DNA from: G963662905 sp965230045
GTDB taxonomy: Bacteria > Bacteroidota > Bacteroidia > Bacteroidales > WRLA01
Length of the DNA: 64,000 nucleotides
Assembly (NCBI GenBank): GCA_965230045.1
Contig: OZ245940.1
Span: forward strand, 3,038,001 to 3,102,000
Direction: 5' to 3'
The translations under genes and the position numbers were made by a program. Position 1 is the stretch's first letter. Each line of letters begins with the position of its first letter. The notes beneath the pieces are model-generated. The model saw nothing but the letters and a program-made list of their open reading frames with translations, was not told the DNA's origin and searched no databases. This document shows, piece by piece, positions 7,958 to 16,702 of this stretch.

Positions 7958-8074
7958 GAATATGGGATACTGCCCTTTTGAATCAAATCTGCCAAAATCA
8001 TTTAAAATTCAGGATTTAGATCTTCCAGGGATTTGTGCTAAAAATTTGAATTGAATTTCTCCTACTTTTGCCGG

Positions 8075-8767
8075 ATGTCTCTCGAAATAATTTATCAGGA
8101 TGATGATCTGGCCGTGATCAACAAACCGCATGGACTGGCTGTTCATGCCAGCACCATGATCGGCAATGCGGATACTTTCGCTTTGCAAATGCTTCGCGAT
8201 CAATTGCAGCGGCATGTTTATCCTGCACACCGCATTGACCGCAAAACCAGCGGAATCCTGGTATTTGCTTTGAACAAGGAAATGCTTTCTGATATGGAAA
8301 CGATATTCCGTGAACGCCGCATTACCAAAACCTATCAGGCACTCGTTCGCGGATTTACTGAGGATTCAGGACGCATAGACCATCCACTCGAAAATAGTTC
8401 CGGCCAATTACAGGAAGCGATTACAGAATACCGCAGCCTGGAAAAATTTGAGCTGCCCCTGCCCTTTGGCAAACATCCCACATCACGATATAGTTTGCTG
8501 GAAATCAATTTGCTTACCGGGCGAATGCACCAAATACGCCGCCATATGAACCATTTGCGCCATCCGATAATTGGTGACCGTCCGCATGGCTGCAATAAGC
8601 AAAACCGCCTGTTTAAAGAGCATTTTAATCTGGATGTAATGTTGCTGCATGCCTGGCGGATGAGTTTTATTCACCCAAAAACACAAAAGGAAATTCGATT
8701 GGAAGCATCCCATTCGTCTGAATTTGAGAGGATACTTGATGTTCTGGGAAATAGTTCCAGATTTTAG
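8075..8767 (+). CDS. truC: tRNA pseudouridine synthase, TruC-like (RluA family)
   Basis: The 230-residue enzyme isomerises a uridine in RNA to pseudouridine; the closest match I recall is TruC, which acts on tRNA U65. Key features are the catalytic motif HRIDRKTSG (Asp69), the strand YQALVRGF, LTGRMHQIRRHMNHLRHPIIGD and the closing LLHAWRM. There is no S4 domain. The Leu of HRLD is Ile here. I chose the ATG at 8075, since the upstream TTG would place a promoter-like box inside the gene. The gene is convergent with the MFS transporter gene. Assignment to TruC rather than another RluA enzyme is moderately sure. Confidence 0.85.
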   Translation: MSLEIIYQDDDLAVINKPHGLAVHASTMIGNADTFALQMLRDQLQRHVYPAHRIDRKTSGILVFALNKEMLSDMETIFRERRITKTYQALVRGFTEDSGRIDHPLENSSGQLQEAITEYRSLEKFELPLPFGKHPTSRYSLLEINLLTGRMHQIRRHMNHLRHPIIGDRPHGCNKQNRLFKEHFNLDVMLLHAWRMSFIHPKTQKEIRLEASHSSEFERILDVLGNSSRF

Positions 8768-8794
8768 TTTTTTCTAATCGAGCATTTATTAAAT

Positions 8795-10165
8795 CTACTC
8801 TCCTTTCTTATTCATCGGTAAATCAATCCCTTTTCCATGGCGGGCATCATCAAATTTCAACATCAGGGCAAAGAGGAAGCCCAGCAGGCTTAATCCGGCG
8901 AACATCATTAATGTAGAGGTATAATCCAGGTTTTGAGTTTTGCCGTCATTGCTTATATCAAGGATATATCCGGCAAGGAGCGGAAAAGCCCAAAGGCCAA
9001 GGTTTTGAATGGAATACATCAGGCCATAGGCCGTCCCGATCTGCTTCTCCTCCACCAAACGCACGGTAGAAGGCCACATGGCAGCAGGAACCAGACTGAA
9101 AGCCAGGCCCAGCATCAGCATAGGCACAACAGGCGAAATATGCGTAAAAGCAAAAATGGAATGCACGGCCAGAAGTACCAGCGAACCAAAAATCATGGCT
9201 GTGGCCGAACGTCCGTAGCGGTCGATCAGGAAACCAAATAAGGGTGTGAAAATCAATGTAGCCAGTGGAAGATAGGAAGCAATTTCCCCGCTTTCCACGG
9301 CACTCAGACCAAATTTATTGGCAAAGAAATCGGGAGCAAAAGCCAGGAATGGAAATACTGCCGAATAGAATGTCACACAGAGCAAGGCAATGAAAATATA
9401 GCTGCGGTTGGTCAGCAATGTGACAATATCGCTTATACGGAATCCTTCATCTTTTTCTGCCGTTTCTTTAACTTCCTGAGAAGCTTTTTGCTGTTTGTCG
9501 TAAGCCAGGTCCATCAGCATATAAATGCAGAATACCAACAAACCGATCATCACCAAAATAGCAGCAAACCAGATAGCGATATTAAGCTTATCTTCGGCCA
9601 GCACCGGCGAAAGGCGTAATGCAAGGAAAGTTCCCAGCCGTCCAAAACCTACTTTCAGACCAAATGCCAGAGCAAGGTCTTTGCCTTTGAACCACTTTAC
9701 CAATACTTTGGAAACCACCACAATACTGGTTTCAGCACCTAATCCAAAGAAGAATCGGCCCAGCAGCATCATTTTCAGTTCGGGCGAATAATTGGGCAGG
9801 AATGAGCTCATCAAACCATAAAACATTCCACCTTCACGGTAGGTATCCGAAGCGCCATAAGCGGTGAGCATGGCACCAAAGGCCATAAAAAACACGAAAA
9901 GAAAGCCCGTACGCCGAATACCCAGTTTATCGAGGATGATGCCGCCAATCACAGCCATCAACAGGAAAGTATTGGGAATGCTGTAGAAACTCACAAAAAG
10001 TCCGTAATCGGTATTGCTCAGGTCAAATTCCCGGAGCAATTGCTGTTTCAATGTTGAAAATGCATCGTAAAAATAATAGTTTGTTGACAGTACAAATCCC
10101 ACGAGCAATAATACCAGCCAGCGCAGCCAGGCTTTTTCGGCCATAGATTTTTTGAGCGTTTCCAT
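8795..10165 (-). CDS. Major facilitator superfamily transporter
   Basis: This 456-residue inner-membrane protein has the 12-helix MFS layout with a central cytoplasmic loop near residues 210-235 rich in K, Q and E. The segment ILDKLGIRRTG after helix 2 and LIDRYGRSATA after helix 8 are the duplicated MFS loop motif (GxxxDRxGRR-like). No nearby enzyme suggests a substrate. The gene is monocistronic and divergent from the DUF362 gene. The minus-strand upstream region has TACTTTCG, one base off the -7 consensus. Confidence 0.85.
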   Translation of the reverse strand: METLKKSMAEKAWLRWLVLLLVGFVLSTNYYFYDAFSTLKQQLLREFDLSNTDYGLFVSFYSIPNTFLLMAVIGGIILDKLGIRRTGFLFVFFMAFGAMLTAYGASDTYREGGMFYGLMSSFLPNYSPELKMMLLGRFFFGLGAETSIVVVSKVLVKWFKGKDLALAFGLKVGFGRLGTFLALRLSPVLAEDKLNIAIWFAAILVMIGLLVFCIYMLMDLAYDKQQKASQEVKETAEKDEGFRISDIVTLLTNRSYIFIALLCVTFYSAVFPFLAFAPDFFANKFGLSAVESGEIASYLPLATLIFTPLFGFLIDRYGRSATAMIFGSLVLLAVHSIFAFTHISPVVPMLMLGLAFSLVPAAMWPSTVRLVEEKQIGTAYGLMYSIQNLGLWAFPLLAGYILDISNDGKTQNLDYTSTLMMFAGLSLLGFLFALMLKFDDARHGKGIDLPMNKKGE

Positions 10166-10407
10166 AATTCACATTTAAGGTGCGAAAGTACGGAAAAAAC
10201 ATTAGCCTCCTCTCCTACCCTGGCTTACAACAGTTTGATTTGATGAAAAATATAATGCTGATGGCGTTAAAAAATATCGTCCTTAAAGAAAACGAAAATG
10301 CTGAGCTTTCAGATTAAAATTGCCATATTTTAGATAATAAGGTACAATTGAGGCAACTTCACGCAAAAACAAAGGTCTTTTCTACACATCCACTGCAATT
10401 AAATATT

Positions 10408-12402
10408 ATGAAACAGACTTCACCCTATACCCCAAAACGATTTCAGCATTTTGTTGATCAGCTCAGAAAAAACAATGTTCCGCATAAGATCATCTTTTTT
10501 ACATTGGGGATTATTTCAACAGCATGGTTTCTTATACGCGTCATTCCCAAGCCCAGCCGGGCTGCTTATCCCTGCATGCAGGCAACAGCACCTTATATGT
10601 CGGCCTTTGTGTTGTGGCTTAGCGGCTTGGGAGGAGGCATTTTCTCCTATAAAAAAATGCAGGAGAGCTTTCAGCGCTCCAACTACCGCCTTGCATTAGT
10701 TTTTCTCCTGATATTTAGTTTTTCTTTTGCAGTGTGGCAATATTCGGGTTCCTTAGACACACGGGCATCGGGAAGGCAACAAGCAATAATGGCTGATTTT
10801 GAACCAAATAGCCCAATTGGTGAAGCCAAAGGAATTTTTCCTGGCAGGGTATGTTGGCATTGGAACGACAAGGCAACCAATGAAAACTGTGACAATTCAT
10901 CAAATTTTAACGGCATCATCGATGAGGGGGACAATGCATGGTTTATGGCAAAAAACAATAATTTAAATGCCATTGACAGCATGCTGAATGAATCCTTAAA
11001 AAAGTTAACGGATAAAAATGACACTAAAGCCGCATGGGATGCCATCTTTCGCTATTACAATGAAAGTCATGGCCTGGGAGACAAAACCTATACTGATGAT
11101 GAAATTATTTTCATCAAAATAAATGCCACAACAGCCTATGGCGGTGTAAGCGCTGAGCGATATTATGCAGACCTGAGCAGGAACGACAATACGGAAATCA
11201 ATCCTTTTAGTGCAGAAACCAATCCCTTTCTGGTACTTGCCATGCTCCGTCAGCTCACGGAAGAAGCAGGTGTTCCACAAGACAAAATCTTTATAGGTGA
11301 TCCGGCCCGCAATATTTACAAAGAGTTTTTTGAATTATGGAAAGCACAGTTTCCGGAGGTGCATTATTTGGGCAATAATCTGATAAACAATGAACTGGAG
11401 ATTGAAGCATTGGGAAGGTTTGCGGTTGCACATACGGATTCAGACCTAATAAAATACAGCGATCACGGCACAGTTATGCAGGAGGCCATTGCGGACAAAC
11501 TGTTCACTGTTTTTGAAGAAATGGATTATCTGATCAATATCCCAACAATGAAGGCGCATGCATCTGCAGGCATCACACTAAACGCTAAAAATCATTTTGG
11601 CTCACTGCCCCGCACCTGGGCCATGCATGTACATCCCGGCCTGATGTCGGTCAGTGGAGATGACCCACAACGGCTGGGCTATGGGCTTTACAGGGTGCAA
11701 ACCGATTTGATGATGCACAAATTGCTCAGTGGCAAAAACCTCCTGATGATTGTGGACGGACTGTATCCCGGTGAAGACGCATTGGGAGTACCTGAAAAAT
11801 GGGCAATGACCCCTTTTAATAACGATTGGTGCTCCAGCCTTTTTGTCTCTCTTGATCCTGTAGCTATTGAATCCGTTTGCCATGATTTTCTCCGCAGCGA
11901 GTATAATGGGCCAACGATAGCTGAAAGCCGTCCAAACTGGCCGGGCGTAGATGATTACCTCATACAAGCTGCCGACTCATCTTACTGGCCTGAAGGAATT
12001 ATTTACGATCCGGATGATGACGGAAATCTGATCGCATCACTCGGTGTGCACGAACACTGGAATAATGAATCATCAAAAGAATACAGCCGAAACCTGGGCA
12101 TTGGCAATGGCATTGAACTGATAAAAGTGCATGAGCTAATCAGTGCGGTTGAAGAAAAAGAGAAGGAAGAATTCCTGGTTTTCAGCCCAAATCCGGTAGT
12201 GAAAAATGCGCTGATCAAAAACAATTCAAAGGAGCCTGCGAATTATCAGATTATTGCAGAAAACGGGCAAATCCTGGTGCAGGGCAATATCAACGCCAAA
12301 TCAGATATAAAACTGGATTTGAGCCAACTAAATACGGGGATCTATATAATTACAGGCTCATCGGCACGGCAAAAATGCAGTATTAAATTCATGAAAAAAT
12401 AA
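10408..12402 (+). CDS. DUF362-domain membrane/surface protein with T9SS-type tail
   Basis: The 664-residue product starts at the ATG at 10408 (a TTG at 10348 would add 20 unlikely residues). Three hydrophobic helices lie at about 28-46, 60-80 and 94-111. Then comes a large DUF362 region: PQDKIFIGDPARNIYKEF and INIPTMKAHASAGITLNAKN, with NHFGSLPR. DUF362 proteins are often iron-sulfur linked, but I see no CxxCxxC cluster. The last ~75 residues look like a T9SS sorting domain (FSPNPV, LDLSQLNTGIYII, ending KFMKK). Three membrane helices with a T9SS-like tail is an odd pairing. Confidence 0.75.
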   Translation: MKQTSPYTPKRFQHFVDQLRKNNVPHKIIFFTLGIISTAWFLIRVIPKPSRAAYPCMQATAPYMSAFVLWLSGLGGGIFSYKKMQESFQRSNYRLALVFLLIFSFSFAVWQYSGSLDTRASGRQQAIMADFEPNSPIGEAKGIFPGRVCWHWNDKATNENCDNSSNFNGIIDEGDNAWFMAKNNNLNAIDSMLNESLKKLTDKNDTKAAWDAIFRYYNESHGLGDKTYTDDEIIFIKINATTAYGGVSAERYYADLSRNDNTEINPFSAETNPFLVLAMLRQLTEEAGVPQDKIFIGDPARNIYKEFFELWKAQFPEVHYLGNNLINNELEIEALGRFAVAHTDSDLIKYSDHGTVMQEAIADKLFTVFEEMDYLINIPTMKAHASAGITLNAKNHFGSLPRTWAMHVHPGLMSVSGDDPQRLGYGLYRVQTDLMMHKLLSGKNLLMIVDGLYPGEDALGVPEKWAMTPFNNDWCSSLFVSLDPVAIESVCHDFLRSEYNGPTIAESRPNWPGVDDYLIQAADSSYWPEGIIYDPDDDGNLIASLGVHEHWNNESSKEYSRNLGIGNGIELIKVHELISAVEEKEKEEFLVFSPNPVVKNALIKNNSKEPANYQIIAENGQILVQGNINAKSDIKLDLSQLNTGIYIITGSSARQKCSIKFMKK

Positions 12403-12453
12403 AGAAAGCGAAATCCTGTTGAGCTTTCGTTCAATAGACTTTTTTGTAAATGA

Positions 12454-12927
12454 TCATTGCGGCACAGACAGGCTCAAATGCAATTGCATAAATTGAAACT
12501 TGCCATCATCTGTTCTTTGGATGAGCCCTGAAAAAGGAATGCCGTCCATGGATCCATCAAAACCTTCGGATTCATAATCAAAAGAAAGCATGGCAGAAAA
12601 CCTGAGCAAACCTTCTGATTTTTCTACGATATAAATTTGAAGTTCATCCAAATGAAATTCCGGTTGTTGATAATGCCTGTAAAATGCATCGAGCACCACT
12701 TTTAGCGAAGAATGATCCTTGCTTCCAAATCCCGGCATTATCAAAACCGAGGAAGAATCAGGAACAAACATCGCCTCAATGGCTCCTGAATGTCCCTGAT
12801 TTATTTCATTTAGAAAATTTTCAATAAAATTCTGTGCCTCCAACTTTATTAGAGCGGTATCCACTTTTGGTGTACAGGCGGTAAGGAGCAGAAAAACCAG
12901 CAGTCCGCTCAGAGATAAATTGCGCAT
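12454..12927 (-). CDS. NTF2-like lipoprotein
   Basis: The 157-residue product has a lipoprotein signal with lipobox LLTAC (Cys18). The rest has the length and pattern of an NTF2/SnoaL/DUF4440-type cone fold: an N-terminal helix pair (FIENFLNEINQGHSGAIEAM), then alternating strands ending in FQFMQLHLSLSV. Such domains bind small ligands or act as simple hydrolases or isomerases, but no catalytic residues stand out. It follows the SQR-like gene and its small partner on the same strand (9-base gap), so it may belong to that operon. Confidence 0.6.
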   Translation of the reverse strand: MRNLSLSGLLVFLLLTACTPKVDTALIKLEAQNFIENFLNEINQGHSGAIEAMFVPDSSSVLIMPGFGSKDHSSLKVVLDAFYRHYQQPEFHLDELQIYIVEKSEGLLRFSAMLSFDYESEGFDGSMDGIPFSGLIQRTDDGKFQFMQLHLSLSVPQ

Positions 12928-12936
12928 ATTATTGGT

Positions 12937-13110
12937 TTATGAGTGTCCACCCACAACAATACGCATAATTTTTATATTGAGCACTACAAAGCGGTAAAAT
13001 TGCCAAATCCATAAGCGGCGCCAAATCTTTGTTGAATTGGTTGGCATGGGCGGATAAGCTTCTTCATAATAAGCCCTTGCCTTAGTGTCGTGATGGGTAA
13101 TTTTGTCCAT
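12937..13110 (-). CDS. Small basic protein behind the SQR-like gene
   Basis: I place the start at the ATG at 13110, giving 57 residues (MDKITHHDTKARAYYEEAYP at the N-terminus). It lies 32 bases after the SQR-like stop codon and 9 bases before the next gene. The C-terminal half is rich in W, R and aromatic residues (WRRLWIWQFYRFVVLNIKIM) and might lie on or in the membrane. I do not recognise the family. Its position suggests a small subunit or membrane tether for the flavoprotein. Confidence 0.55.
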   Translation of the reverse strand: MDKITHHDTKARAYYEEAYPPMPTNSTKIWRRLWIWQFYRFVVLNIKIMRIVVGGHS

Positions 13111-13142
13111 TTTATATTTTTTTGTTGATGATTCAAATTTTA

Positions 13143-14600
13143 TTATTCGGGAAGCAGCCACCAGAACGGATAGCCTTTAGCTTTGTGCAGGAACATATAA
13201 TGCATGAACCACTTGGCCCAATGTCCAGCAAGACCCGCTTCACCCATGGTGTAATTCAGGTTGCGGCCCCACTCGGGATATTTGTCCCAATCGGGAACAA
13301 TGGGATAAACAGTCATTGTTGCAGCATTTCCTTTTGCCAGACCGTAGCCTGCTGAAACAATACAAGCAGCGCCCATTTTGCCCATAGAAGCACGGTGTTT
13401 GAAATCTGTACGCCCTTTTTTGATCCAATTAACAATATTGAGGGCTACAACTTTCCCTGCAACTCCCGATGGCATTCCTGTACGTGGAGGTGCCGGAAAA
13501 ATTGGGTTGCCGTTTTTGCTGGTCATCGGTTTTGAGATAGAATGCGGTGGAGCAAAAGCGATGCCCGGTGCAAAAATATTTCCGTAGGTCGGGTTTTGAT
13601 AAGTTTCAGGCCAGTCTGTAGCTTTCCAGTCTTCGAAAGACTTTTTCGTATAATCGGCATCTACTTTCATAAAGCCATTCGGAGCAAAAAGCACATCGGT
13701 TATATCCTCATCGTTTTTGCCAAAGGCTTTGATTCCTGCGCCGGCAAATCCCGGAATTAACATCGAAAAATCGAAAGGCTCTGTTTTGTATTCACCATCA
13801 AGTGTTTCGTAATGAACCAGATTAGGTTCCACTTTGGTGACGCCGGCACGTTTTATCCAGTTGATACCGTATTCGATAAACATAGATTCAGCAACCACTT
13901 TGGTACTGACCACATAGCCACCACGCTTAATGAAAGCACCGCCCATTCCGAAATCGCCCAGTTCAAATTCATTGGTAATCCATGTGATATCGGCAAGATG
14001 ATCGAGTTTTCGTTTTTTCAGTTCAAAAGCAACATTCAAAATATACTCAAAAGCAGCACCCTGGCAAGTTGCCATTGGATGGCCGGTACCAATAAGGATA
14101 CGCTGTCGTTCACCATTTTCAAGCTTTTTGATCACTTTCTGGAATTCTTCCCAGGCTTCAGCGGCATGGCTGTATGCACAAACGGAAACCGTATTGCCGC
14201 CCGGTCCCATGCCCGGTGTTGCCTCAAAATTCAGTTTTGGCCCGGTTGCATTGACCAGAAAATCATAATCAATATCCTCGTTTTGGCCTTTGCGCTCATC
14301 GGCAACATACTCGATACGCACAAAAGGCCGTTCAGAAGCTGAATTCCCTTCCGGATGAATGGAAACTGCTTTCGCCTGACGATAGTCGATTTTCCAGCGA
14401 TCATAAACCTTCTTCAGTTTAAAACGCACCTGATCAACCGTCATTTTGCCCACTCCCACCCATATATTGGACGGGATCCACTGGTAATAGGAATTGGGGC
14501 TGACAACCACAACTTCGTGTTTTTTGCCCAGCTTTTTCTTGATAAAGGCCGCGGCCGTATGTCCGGCAATGCCGGCTCCGAGTACAACAACTTTTGCCAT
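13143..14600 (-). CDS. sqr: Sulfide:quinone oxidoreductase-like flavoprotein
   Basis: This is a 485-residue two-dinucleotide-fold flavoprotein. It has an N-terminal FAD motif VVVLGAGIAGHTAA (4-17), a second glycine-rich strand ILIGTGHPMATCQGAAFEY (169-186), and the FAD-contact region around NIFAPGIAFAP. It has only three cysteines, Cys141, Cys179 and Cys413, laid out like the three redox cysteines of SQR, which oxidises sulfide to zero-valent sulfur and passes electrons to quinone at the membrane. The C-terminus (WAKWFMHYMFLHKAKGYPFWW) is aromatic and likely dips into the membrane. Flavocytochrome c or a type II NADH dehydrogenase are the alternatives; the cysteine pattern favours SQR. Confidence 0.82.
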   Translation of the reverse strand: MAKVVVLGAGIAGHTAAAFIKKKLGKKHEVVVVSPNSYYQWIPSNIWVGVGKMTVDQVRFKLKKVYDRWKIDYRQAKAVSIHPEGNSASERPFVRIEYVADERKGQNEDIDYDFLVNATGPKLNFEATPGMGPGGNTVSVCAYSHAAEAWEEFQKVIKKLENGERQRILIGTGHPMATCQGAAFEYILNVAFELKKRKLDHLADITWITNEFELGDFGMGGAFIKRGGYVVSTKVVAESMFIEYGINWIKRAGVTKVEPNLVHYETLDGEYKTEPFDFSMLIPGFAGAGIKAFGKNDEDITDVLFAPNGFMKVDADYTKKSFEDWKATDWPETYQNPTYGNIFAPGIAFAPPHSISKPMTSKNGNPIFPAPPRTGMPSGVAGKVVALNIVNWIKKGRTDFKHRASMGKMGAACIVSAGYGLAKGNAATMTVYPIVPDWDKYPEWGRNLNYTMGEAGLAGHWAKWFMHYMFLHKAKGYPFWWLLPE

Positions 14601-14662
14601 GTTTTATATCATTTAGTTTTCTGAATTTCGGTGCTTTATGGAAATCACTTCATATCTACATA

Positions 14663-14703
14663 CAAAACTATATAAATGTTCACAATGTTATTTCGATAAC
14701 ATT
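14663..14703 (-). promoter_or_regulatory. SQR promoter with CRP/FNR-like palindrome
   Basis: On the minus strand, a -7 box TAGTTTTG occupies 14670-14663. Upstream of it is a perfect inverted repeat AATGTTAT-TTCG-ATAACATT (14684-14703). Its centre is about 36 bases before the predicted start site, where a class II activator of the CRP/FNR family would sit, and no -33 TTTG is present. Regulator identity is an inference. Confidence 0.5.
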
Positions 14704-14726
14704 ACAAATCATTCATTAACAACTAA

Positions 14727-15134
14727 TTAACAATTCAAAACTTTTTTAAGGACTAAGGATAATTCATAGGGTTTAAAGGGCTTGCACAGATAATCATCAA
14801 TGCCGGCCTCAAAATATCTTTGGCGGCTTTCTTTGCGCGAATAAGTCGTAACGGCAATAATCGGCACATGGCCTCCGGTCGCTTTTTCTTTTTGTCGAAT
14901 GATTCGGATAGCTTCTTCTCCGGTCATTTCGGGCATCAGAATATCCATCAGGATTACATCGAATTTCTGTTTCTCAAAGGCTTCAACTGCTTCTCTGCCG
15001 TTATTTGCCAGGCTGACTTTGTATCCAAAATGTTTCAGGATGTTCAGGGTGAGTTTACGGTTTACATCATTATCTTCCGCAAGTAGTACATGCAATTGAT
15101 CAATAGGGGAATCAGTCGTGTTGGTCATGCGCAT
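14727..15134 (-). CDS. Stand-alone response regulator receiver protein
   Basis: The 135-residue protein is a single CheY-like receiver domain. It has the acidic pair Glu20-Asp21, phospho-acceptor Asp64 in VILMDILMPEM, the switch Thr in VTTYSR and Lys118 in LCKPFKP. There is no output domain. It therefore works by phospho-relay or by binding partners. It is not next to a kinase; the nearest kinases are at 17.6 kb and in the 49-53 kb operon. A second ATG two codons in (15128) is an alternative start. Confidence 0.88.
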   Translation of the reverse strand: MRMTNTTDSPIDQLHVLLAEDNDVNRKLTLNILKHFGYKVSLANNGREAVEAFEKQKFDVILMDILMPEMTGEEAIRIIRQKEKATGGHVPIIAVTTYSRKESRQRYFEAGIDDYLCKPFKPYELSLVLKKVLNC

Positions 15135-15277
15135 CTGGTTTTTAAAAGTACCACAATTTACAAAAAAATCCGGAACATGGAAATCCTTAAGTAAAAAGCC
15201 AAATAAAATTATCCACTGGAGTAAGCGAGCTTTTCAATATCCCAAAAATGAGTAAATTTGTTTTAAAATTTCATTTT

Positions 15278-16150
15278 ATGGGCAACAGGAATTTAATACG
15301 GTTTGATTGGGCAATTAAAAGGCTATTAAGAAATAAGGCTGATTTTACTGTCCTTGAAGGTTTCCTTAGCGAACTACTTAAGGAAAACATCAGCATTGAT
15401 TCTGTTCTTGAAAGTGAAAGCAATCAAAAGTTTAGTCGTGATAAATTTAACAGGGTTGATATACTTGTAAAAAACTCAAAAGGAGAAATTGCAATTATTG
15501 AAATCCAAAATGAAAATGAATACGACTATTTCCACAGAATGGCCTATGGTACATCCAAAGTAATTACTGAATATATTGCTGTTGGCGAACTTTATAAAAA
15601 TATTAAAAAGGTTTACTCCATCAATATTGTTTATTTTGACTTAGGACAAGGAGCGGATTATATTTACCATGGTAAAACAGATTTTATTGGCATACATAAA
15701 TCCGATAAACTTAAATTATCAACGAAACAAAGCGAGCTGCTGGGCGGTAAAACAGAACCCTATCAGGTATATCCCGAATACTATGTAATAAAAGTTAACA
15801 ACTTTGATGATGTTGCCAAAGACACTCTTGACGAATGGATTTATTATCTGAAAAACAACGAAATAAAAGAAAATTTTAGTGCAAAGGGGATTGAAGAAGC
15901 AAAAGAAAGGTGGCGCGTTGACAATCTGCCTGAAGATGAGCGAATAAGTTATCTTAAGCATATTGACAATCTGCATTACAGTGCAAGTATGAGCTGGTCG
16001 GTGAACATTGATGCGGAAGAAAAAATACGGACAGAAGAACGAATAAAAGAAAAATCTCTTATCGCTAAAAGGTTGAAAATCAAAAAAATTGATATTAAAA
16101 CTATAGCAGAAATCACCGGATTAAGTGAAGATGAAATTGAGAATATTTAA
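15278..16150 (+). CDS. PD-(D/E)XK nuclease family transposase-like (Rpn/PDDEXK_2) protein
   Basis: Starting at the ATG at 15278 gives 290 residues; the earlier ATG at 15248 overlaps a -7-like TAAATTTG box (15253-15260), so I prefer the later one. The nuclease core is visible as FNRVDILVKNSKGEIAIIEI followed by QNENEYDYFHRM: D...EIQ is the variant (D/E)xK site of this family. Proteins of this group (PF12784/Rpn) are linked to recombination and mobile DNA. The C-terminus ends in a K-rich, coiled-coil-like segment. The stop codon lies inside the first unit of the 7-bp array that follows. Confidence 0.8.
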   Translation: MGNRNLIRFDWAIKRLLRNKADFTVLEGFLSELLKENISIDSVLESESNQKFSRDKFNRVDILVKNSKGEIAIIEIQNENEYDYFHRMAYGTSKVITEYIAVGELYKNIKKVYSINIVYFDLGQGADYIYHGKTDFIGIHKSDKLKLSTKQSELLGGKTEPYQVYPEYYVIKVNNFDDVAKDTLDEWIYYLKNNEIKENFSAKGIEEAKERWRVDNLPEDERISYLKHIDNLHYSASMSWSVNIDAEEKIRTEERIKEKSLIAKRLKIKKIDIKTIAEITGLSEDEIENI

Positions 16151-16272
16151 TGGTTAATGGTTAATGGTGAATGGTTAATGGTTAATGGTTAATGGTTAAT
16201 GGTGAATGGTTAATGGTGAATGGTGAATGGTTAATGGTGAATGGTGAATGGTGAATGGTTAATGGTTAATGG
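16147..16272. repeat. Tandem heptamer array 1 (18 units of 7 bp)
   Basis: Eighteen head-to-tail copies of TTAATGG or TGAATGG, varying only at the second base in the unit. It begins on the stop codon of the nuclease gene and ends 75 bases before the S23-family gene. Confidence 0.95.
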
Positions 16273-16346
16273 TTGTCCGATCCTAAAATAGGTTGCACTT
16301 ATTTATTTTTTGAGTATTTTGGCTTTGAATACAAAACAGTTAAGGT

Positions 16347-16700
16347 ATGAGGGAAAATATCGTGAAATCAAAGAGTTTTGGTTTTGCAGTTAAAACCGTT
16401 AATTTGTATAAGTATCTGTGCAATGACAAAAAAGAATTTGTTTTATCGAAGCAATTGCTGCGCTCCGGCACTGCCGTAGGAGCATTGGTTCGTGAGGCTG
16501 AACATGCAGAAAGCAGGGCTGACTTTATTCACAAAATGGCTATCGCACAAAAAGAATGCAATGAGTCAATTTATTGGATTGAACTTATAAAAGAAACATT
16601 ATACATTGATAATCAGAAATTTGATGAAATAAACACCGATGCAGTTGAAATTTTAAAACTTATCACAAGCATTATAAAAAGCACGAAACGAAATCTTTAA
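16347..16700 (+). CDS. Four-helix-bundle protein, S23/Avd-like family
   Basis: The 117-residue all-helical protein matches the family first seen in 23S rRNA intervening sequences: an N-terminal LYKYLCNDKKEFVLSKQLLR, the conserved RSGTAVGALVREAEHAESRADFIHKM core and the closing ESIYWIELIKE helix. Members form basic pentamers that bind nucleic acid; the relative Avd helps diversity-generating retroelements, but no reverse transcriptase or template/variable repeat is visible here. The gene stands between two heptamer arrays, which suggests that gene and arrays move or evolve together. Confidence 0.85.
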   Translation: MRENIVKSKSFGFAVKTVNLYKYLCNDKKEFVLSKQLLRSGTAVGALVREAEHAESRADFIHKMAIAQKECNESIYWIELIKETLYIDNQKFDEINTDAVEILKLITSIIKSTKRNL

Positions 16701-16702
16701 GA

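Larger units (their letters stand above)
7557..8074. other. Intergenic region, 518 bp, with gene debris and an inverted repeat
   Basis: It holds the toxin-like fragment at 7643-7777 and an exact 16-bp inverted repeat at 7889-7957. The last part carries TACTTTTG (8063-8070), a -7-like box only 4 bases before the truC ATG. No intact gene is visible. Confidence 0.6.

Noticed and set aside
13812..14342. 176-residue plus-strand frame opposite the SQR-like gene
   Set aside because: Shadow of a well-supported flavoprotein on the other strand.
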